This document shows, in pieces, positions 57,641 through 64,000 of a stretch of DNA of 64,000 nt (position 1 is its first letter; each line of letters opens with the position of its first letter). Source of the DNA: Dryomyza anilis (taxonomy: Eukaryota; Arthropoda; Insecta; Diptera; Dryomyzidae); assembly GCA_951804985.1 (NCBI GenBank), contig OX638133.1:69322367-69386366 (forward strand), read 5' to 3'. The translations under genes were made by a program, and so were the position numbers. The notes under the pieces were generated by a model. The model searched no databases. It saw nothing but the letters and a program-made list of their open reading frames with translations, and had not been told where the DNA came from.

Positions 57641-58189
57641 TTGAATTTTAGCGGTGTCCGTCTCTCTATCCGTCGAGAGGAGCTTGAAAACTAATGCAAA
57701 ACTAACATTGAATTTGATAGAACATATCTAAATAATAGTTAACTCTATCATCATGAAACTTTTGCCGATTATATACTAACTTTATATACTTCAAACTTAT
57801 CAAAAATAATTTGGTAATATATACATTTTACAGGTAGATATAACGGTTTTAAATTTCAACTTTACTTATTTTTATCTCCATAACCATTAAATTGAAAGTC
57901 CAATTTCAAAACTTAAGTTTTCTCAAGTTTTTTTTGTATAACACTTTTTCAATTTTTTAAATCGGTTGAGAGGTTCCGAAAATACTGAATTACACCCGAT
58001 ACACACTAAGATTAATGTTGCAATCATAAATTTTCTCATTTAACGTATGCGGAATGAAATATGAATTTACGCATTAACTGTAACAAAAGCATTATTTATT
58101 TTTTTACAATATTAGTGTTAATATTAGATTAAAGTTTATAACTTAAACTAATTTAACAAAAAATTCATATTCTCAAAAATTGTCCTACC

Positions 58190-58655
58190 TTATATTTTGC
58201 CTTCAGAATTCCCTTTGTATTCATTTTGGAACAGCTCTCTTTGTATTTCCATAAGTAAACAGCTCGTATTTTCGAGTCTGTAACCCTTTCCATAAACAAT
58301 TCTTCCTAAATTAGACCAACAAGTTTGAATGATTCTTAGCTGTTGATCGTTTGGAAGGTTTTCCTGCTTACGTACAAATTTTATATATAAATTTTCCAAA
58401 GTAGGCTGCGTGGATCTGACATAAATAGTCGACGCCAGGTCCGGCCGGAATATGGTCCTGTCATCCGTAGGATACTTATGGATAAAGTGTTGAAGTACAG
58501 GAAGAAATTTATCAATACACACATCAAAATTTACAGATAAGCCCGATTTTATGAACACAGGCTCGCTGACTCCACGTTCACTTATCGCCAGCAATATTCA
58601 AACCTTCTACGGGAACTTTCTTTTGGTAATATAAGTGACATTAGCAGGTGAATTA
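58190..58655 (-). pseudogene. mariner-type transposase relic, C-terminal half
   Basis: From 58655 downward the frame reads ANVTYITKRKFP, a stop, KV, a stop, ILLAISERGVSEPVFIKSGL, followed by a 134-codon open stretch to 58190. AISERGVSEPVF and FRPDLASTIY correspond to the GVS.PVF and WPDLAS.HY blocks around the second catalytic Asp of a Tc1/mariner-related transposase group. The third-acid region (PIENFW in relatives) is degenerate. In-frame stops upstream and the missing N-terminus make it a relic. It is cut at the 5' side by a TAGAGATGGGC sequence at 58667. No terminal repeats were found. Confidence 0.65.
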
Positions 58656-58666
58656 GTATTATGTAG

Positions 58667-58810
58667 TAGAGATGGGCATGTGAGCGTGATTCACGTGAAT
58701 CACGCGTGATTGTGATTGAATCCTAATTTTGCTCACGTGATTGTGAGTGAGTGTGAGTAGACCAAAAAATACCGTGAGTGAGTGTGCGTGAGTAAAATTT
58801 TTTCGTGAGT
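58667..58810. repeat. CACGTGATT/GTGAGTGA-rich block
   Basis: Starts TAGAGATGGGC as in the element at 53257. It is dense in GTGATTCACGTGAATCACG palindromes and GTGAGTGAGTGTG runs. A second ATTCAGCGTGAATCACGCG block lies at 59668-59692. A right end was not found. Confidence 0.45.
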
Positions 58811-60910
58811 GAGTCGAATATTTCCTTAAATTAAAAATCTCACTTTTAATTTTTACGATTTTTCTATATTTTTGCTGAACTACAGAACATGTAGGGCCAC
58901 CCCTTGAACTCAGATGGCTTTGGGAAGGCGACTACCCACTATTTAGAACTATAATAAATCAAACCGACCGTCAGATACCCACCCTTCTTCAATTCAGAAA
59001 AGTTGGCGGATTTCAGTCAACAATTGATCTAACCTGCAAACCGGCCGTACTTAGTATGGTCTAGTCAATTTTTGTGGGGTCATTTCAATAGTTTTTGCTT
59101 GGTTTCATACGACCGTTCATGGAAATGGACATAGAACGCATTTTTCTTGTCGATATACCCATTTTTTTAACAAGTTGTATTTTCAATTTCAACTATACAT
59201 GATAACTCTGTATTGACTTTCATTTGTTTATTAAGTTTAGTTTGTTCCAGAGGTTCGTGTGGGGTCCAGATTTTTATTCGAGTTATAAATGTAGTAAACA
59301 AAAAAATCGCTTCAAAAATAGTTGTTCACAAAGTCAATTCATCCCTTGTAAATTTTACCCCGGACTATTCTTTTATTGATAATTTGTTTTCCAGACATCA
59401 TTTTTCCAGGGACAATTCTCAAAGATTTTACACGAATTCTTTACAGGAGAATTATTTTTCGAGGTAATTTTTTGGTTTTTATATGAACACAACTTCGAAG
59501 GTCTTTCACATATCCATCTCCGTTAAAAATTAAGATATATTTTATTAAACTCCCTAACATCATTATTGCGGTTTAAAGATGTAGATTGTATTAGAGGTGC
59601 CACGCTCGGTCGACCAATCTCACCAACATATACAAATGAAATATGTATTTTTATGCATTCTGAGCACGTGATTCAGCGTGAATCACGCGTGATCAGACAG
59701 AACCGCAGTTTCTTTTATACGATGTTGCACTCTTGAAAGCCTTATTTATTTTAAAAATAAACGTTTTTTTGAGTGTGTATTTCAAAAAAAAATGATGAAA
59801 TATCTCAAAGTTTATTTCGAGTGAATTATTTTCACAAAATTTAAAAACTAATTTTCGAAATTGGAACTCTGACAAAGATATCATTGCGACAAATCGGCAA
59901 CAACCGAACTGATTATTGCAGGAATAGTCCCGTAACTTCTCTCATATTTTGTTTTAATATTGCTTTTTGTATTGGATGTGTAATAATGGTTTGAAATCAG
60001 TTCATATTTCATTCCGCACACGTTAATTGACGACTATTTTCAACGTGCAATGCATAATTTCTAAGCTTTAGAAGGAATGTAATAAATTCAATTTTAATTA
60101 CGCTAAAACATTATTATTTTAGTTATATAGCAGCAAAAATGTTAGCACTGTTTTGTTACAAAATGATTGTTACGTTACCCTTGAGGTAAATTATTCAGAT
60201 AAAATATAAAATAATATTGAAAATGCTCCAATGAATAAATTTTACTATAGATATATTATTTCATTACTTTTACGATTAGAAATTCAAGAAGTTCCAAGAA
60301 ATTGACATTAAATTATTATTACTTGAACTTATGGTTTCGTTTTTTTTTCTTCGTTTTGGTCCATATTTTTTTTATAAGTCTAGAAATCCTAAAAAAATTG
60401 TTTTAAACATAATATGATGCCTGCAAAATTGATTGTCCCTGTGTATATCTTGCACTTGTAAGAATAGGTCGATATTTGTCTTACTCTTCCAAAAAATGTA
60501 AGACAAAGGTAATTTTCTCTAGTAAAAGGTTTTATTCATTTTTATGACCATGATTTTAAGACCCAGATGAAGTGTGTGGAGGTATATATATTCTTGAAAA
60601 GTCTGACCTTCTGATTTGAAGCGATGGGTATCTCTCTACCTATCTGTCCATCTGTTGAAAGCACGATTACAGCAAATCAAGAATAGAATTTCAAATGGAA
60701 AGTCTTGAATTTACATTGATATTTTCTGAATTGATGATCTCTTTTATAAAAATAAATACTTATGCCCCATATAGAATTAAATGTTAATTTTGAAAGTATA
60801 ACTTTTCATTAGTGATGGTCGACATGAATAGATTGCAAAGAAATTATAAAAATAAATTCCATTGGAAAAATCGTGCTGAGTTATTTGTTATTTGTTCTGT
60901 CTTATATTAC
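58811..60910. other. Intron-like sequence with repeat fragments
   Basis: 59593-59632 (GAGGTGCCACGCTCGGTCGA and CCAATCTCACCAA) is a fragment of the 4040-4770 repeat. 60565-60730 is a worn copy of the TATACCCT repeat (TATATATATTCTTGA, CTATCTGTCCATCTGTTGAAA). ORFs at 59213 and 59693 lack motifs. Confidence 0.4.
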
Positions 60911-61692
60911 ACAGAAAAAAATAATCGACGTAAATACAGCAACCATAAATAATTGTGTACCATTAACTGATCAAGCAACGAGTTCTACTGTATTTTGCAA
61001 ACACATTTGCAAAAAAATGTAATTTGCTTCCAAAAATATACCAATTAAGGATTTGCATAAATAGCAAACTATTTAATTGGTAATAAATATACTTTTAAAA
61101 CGTCGACCATCGTTTTAAAAGTATTTTTATTATCTTCACAGTCTTTATAATTCTCATTCAGATAATTAAAAAAGAATGTTATAAATTCTTGTGAAAGTAC
61201 ATAACATATACTTTTCTGATGATGAAATTGGAAGCATCATTTAATATGTAACTAATGCCATCATCATCATTTTTGACGACCACTTAGACTATGCTCAAGC
61301 TCTATAAGTGTATATCTTGACATATACCAAATGGGAATAATGTGCGCCCAAAAATTCCATCCTTGCGTCGTGTGATCAGCAATGTCGATTGTTAATGCAA
61401 TGAATTCAATAGTCGTTTCAACAAATTATTTAATTGTATTTATGTAACTTTTTGTTTTTTTCTGTTAATTATTAATTAAGATGATTAAATATTTAATCAA
61501 TACAGTTAATTCCATAGTCGTTTCAGCAAATAATTTAATTGTATTGATGTAACTTTTGTTTATTTTCTGTTACTTTATTAATTAATATGATTAAATATTT
61601 AATCAATTCAATTCGACCGGCGATGAGTAAATTAAAAATTAATTGTATTGATCAAATGTTTTGCTGTATTTACACAAATATTTTGTCTGTGT
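60911..61692. mobile_element. CACAG-ended TIR element with internal tandem repeat
   Basis: Left CACAGAAAAAAATAATCGAC then GTAAATACAGCA and right TGCTGTATTTACACAAATAT then TTTGTCTGTG are inverted with several mismatches. TA lies outside both. Inside are a 12-bp-stem hairpin (ACTTTTAAAACG/CGTTTTAAAAGT, 61090-61121) and a roughly 105-bp unit containing ATAGTCGTTTCA and GATTAAATATTTAATCAAT twice in tandem (61398-61612). Non-coding. Confidence 0.55.
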
Positions 61693-61749
61693 ATGTACAA
61701 TAATTATTAAAAAAATATACAAAGATTTTGCATAATCATGCTAAGCAGT

Positions 61750-62489
61750 TCTTTTACTGCTCTTCTAGCACTCATTATTTCCCCAACATTATCCATCACA
61801 GTCCAATTGAATGTAAAACCCCATCATCGACAAACAGACTCAATCAACGCGCTCGACATAATTACACAGTAATTTGACTTTTACTTCTAAATCGAATGAG
61901 TAGTATCTAACTAAGCGTACGCATATTTATCTACATCCATGAGATACTTTTCTACAGCTGTTGCTGCTTTTTTTGTTGTTGTCTTTCGTTTCGTCTGAAA
62001 TTAATATTTTATTGACTGCTGGAAGCCAAGTCACTCTGGCATTCAGTCAGTCAGTCAGATTGTCTGTCGGTCGTCTGGCCGATCGGCTAGCTCAGCTTAA
62101 CGCCAAATGAAGTCTAGTTTTAATTCGCATCCAGTAGATACTTTTTTGCTGCAGTATCTAGCAACAGGCATATGTTGCTGTTGTTTCTCTCATTGCTGTT
62201 GTTGATTGTAAACTTTTGTTGTAGCTGTTGCTGCTGTTGTTGTTTTCTTGAGTTTATTTATTTTTTTATCTGCAAGATACTCGAACAACTCGTACGAACG
62301 CCTCTCACACGCTTCGATATCTTGTTGTATTTATTGTTCTGCTGCATGCTGTTGTTGCTCTTTAATTTTTATTTCATATTAAATAAAAATTGGACGCCGC
62401 CAGTAGTCCGCGTGAAACCCCGCGGCCTTCTCCAGCGAGGCAGCGAACGAGCGAGCGTCAATCGAGCCAGTCATCTGAACGCCTGAGAC
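61750..62489 (+). promoter_or_regulatory. Candidate promoter and leader of first exon 1C
   Basis: A long unique stretch with initiator-like CATTCAGTCAGTCAGTCAG (62040-62058), a TTAAATAAAAATTGG block at 62379, then a GC-rich segment (CGCGTGAAACCCCGCGGCC, 62409-62427). It immediately precedes the large coding exon. The ORF at 62172-62486 is Cys/Leu-rich translation of GTTGCTGTTGTT triplets and not a gene. The exact start is not determined. Confidence 0.4.
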
Positions 62490-62672
62490 TTGGTCTCGGT
62501 TTGCGATACTTTTAGTCGTTGTTGTTGTGTTGCTATTGTCGGTCGTCGGTTTTATTGTCGCCGGTTGTTATTATTTTTTTCTGCGATAGTTGTTCTATAT
62601 TTTAGTCTTGCCAAAAATCGGATATTTTTTGAAATTATAAAAAGATCTAGATTGTGTTGTGTGCTGAAAATC

Positions 62673-63637
62673 ATGAAAAAACTGGTTGCAAAAAATTTCG
62701 CATCCAATAAAAAAACCAAAAACAAATTAAACAGCGCCGCCGCAACAGATGGTCAGCTGCAGCAGCAGCACCACCTACATGATCAGTCGCTAATACTCGC
62801 CTATCAGGCGCAGGATACGACGACGCAGGATGTGCCCGCGAAAAGATTTACTTTTCAGTTTACGCCCTCCTTTCAAGCGCCGCAGCAGCAACAACAACAT
62901 CCACTCAACGATGACGACGTCGACGGCCACAATGCGTCATTTGCCATGTTGCCAGCGCCCTTTCACGACGATCCACATTATTACTACTCCATAGCGGAGC
63001 TGGAGAATTTGCACTTTCTGGACCATCGCCATCCGCAGTTCCATCAGCTGCAGCAGCAGCATTTGCTGCAGCAACAGTTGCAATTGCATCAGCATCGTCA
63101 AGTGGTGCTGCAGCTGCCAAGCATCGCTAATACTGCGCCGATCTGGAACTCAGCCGCAGCGGCAGCAGCTTCACCCATCTATGAAGCTCCACAAATTGTC
63201 ACAGTGTCTGCGCCCTCGTCGGTCAATAACACAACGAGCTACAACAACAACCTCATTAACAATATTATGCGCGATTCTAATGTCATCGACAACAACGACA
63301 ATAACCACTTGTTGCTGATGCAGCATCAGCATCATGGTTCATTGCCCACCGAAGTGTTGCGACATCCGACAACAGCGGGAGCAGCAGCAACAACAATAAC
63401 AGCAGCAACATCGACATCGCCAACATCAACTGCTGCCGCCTCTACAACCGGCACTTTTCGCAAGTGTCGCACTCTGTCGCATACAAATTCAATGCCAGCA
63501 GCAGTACGTACGCCGGGCAGCAATTTGTTGCGACAACATTCTCTGCTGCAGCAACATGCGGCGGCACAACAGCAGCAATGTCATAATTCCAATCAATCGT
63601 TGTACGGCTCCCCATTGGAAGATGCGGAGTGTATTGT
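62673..63637 (+). CDS. Large Gln-rich first coding exon (1C), N-terminal part of an unrecognised protein
   Basis: The frame is open from 62490. I prefer the ATG at 62673 (MKKLVAKNFASNKKTKNKLN), because codon composition changes there and the 61 upstream codons look like Cys-rich translated leader. The exon codes for 321 residues plus two bases. It has a basic N-terminus, Gln/His tracts (residues 28-34, 70-76, 122-143), poly-Ala (161-166), Asn-rich (184-211) and Thr/Ala-rich (233-260) low-complexity stretches, and a more complex FRKCRTLSHTNSM motif (262-274, basic with Ser/Thr). I end it at 63637 before GTATGT. GTGTAT at 63629 is an alternative with the same phase. Both leave phase 2, as do the starts at 48854 and 51828. 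The frame runs to a stop at 63669 only through the intron. It is probably an isoform-specific, disordered N-terminus. The conserved domains would be beyond the window, so the gene is not named. Confidence 0.75.
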
Positions 63638-63746
63638 GTATGTTTTTGAATTTATATCTTCATTTATTTGAATTCTTTAGGTCTTTGTTTTTCGCGATAG
63701 TTGATATGTTTGTGGAAACTATTTTTCAATATTATTTTTATAGATA

Positions 63747-63928
63747 AGCTCAAATCACACGATTGAATAAACAGTCGACGTTTGAATCAATTTTCAAATA
63801 ATTTTAATATCAATCGTGTGATTGCCCAATTTTTGTATGGAAAATTAAGCAATCACACGATTGATATTTAAATTGTTTTGAAAATTGATTCAAAAGTTTA
63901 CTGTTTATTCAATCGTGTGATTCGAGCT
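63747..63928. mobile_element. Foldback MITE with quadruple ATCACACGATTGA motif
   Basis: Arms of about 75 bp: AATCACACGATTGAATAAAC, TTGAATCAATTTTCAAA and CAATCGTGTGATTG on the left are mirrored on the right, separated by a 25-base loop. Outer AGCTC/GAGCT bases extend the inversion. Each arm itself begins and ends with the 13-bp motif in opposite orientations. It lies in the intron about 110 bp after the donor of exon 1C. Confidence 0.85.
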
Positions 63929-64000
63929 ATATATATATTTCTCTATTAGAAATTGTACTAGGGATATCATCGTGAACTGATCAATACATTTTTATCTTGT

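Noticed and set aside
62172..62486. 104-codon Leu/Cys-rich ORF before exon 1C
   Set aside because: It is translation of GTTGCTGTTGTT triplets in leader-like sequence. It has no start context or motif and overlaps the likely promoter.
62905..63523. Minus-strand ORFs opposite exon 1C
   Set aside because: They are antisense shadows of CAG/GCA triplets of the coding exon, rich in Ala/Asp as expected.
1..64000. CRISPR array, operon or bacterial origin
   Set aside because: No evenly spaced identical repeats with unique spacers and no operon-like gene packing. All evidence points to insect nuclear DNA.

Overview
This is AT-rich nuclear DNA of a higher fly (Brachycera). The evidence is start-codon contexts of the CAAAATG type, a 57-bp intron, homopolymeric Gln/Ala/Asn exon coding, very long introns, and a dense population of Tc1/mariner, hAT-like, foldback and LINE/SINE remnants. 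The species cannot be named from the sequence, and no bacterial, viral or CRISPR sequence was seen.

Host-gene layer. The window looks like the 5' part of one large plus-strand gene with several alternative promoters. I see a non-coding first exon ending at a GTGAGT donor (1449), a zero-length recursive splice site (21120/21121), and an exon at 48645-48858 whose last five bases are ATGAC before GTAAGT. There is also a short first coding exon at 51828-51853 (MGNICQPE, a myristoylation/palmitoylation-type start) before GTAAGT, and a large Gln-rich first coding exon at 62673-63637. All three starts leave their exon in phase 2, so all could splice to one downstream exon beyond the window. I do not recognise the gene. 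A 72-codon secreted-peptide ORF (52118-52336) lies between two of these promoters.

Mobile layer. Most of the remaining structure is transposon debris inside the introns. Tc1/mariner material: a nearly complete but dead Tc3-like element (17896-19458, TIRs and TA flanks), a mariner relic with a foldback inserted in it (50646-51113), and a minus-strand mariner-type transposase relic (58190-58655). A LINE reverse transcriptase (28010-29287) sits inside a TA-flanked TIR element (27928-29684). A tRNA-derived SINE family has four copies. Further material includes hAT-like elements with 8-bp target duplications, long foldback MITEs, a nested insertion with an AATT duplication, and two minisatellite blocks (4236-4388 and 53708-54600).

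Most unusual item. A 2.5-kb TA-flanked element (35846-38369) has CACTCAAAATAA ends and long arrays of TACGAA/TTCGTA inverted motifs inside both ends. In the middle it carries a two-exon, minus-strand gene for a zinc-finger protein of no family I can name. A 764-bp gene-less derivative (46622-47385) keeps the same ends and arrays. The gene copy here is broken by frameshifts.

Limits: all splice sites, exons and repeat families are read by eye. No alignment, expression or database evidence was available.
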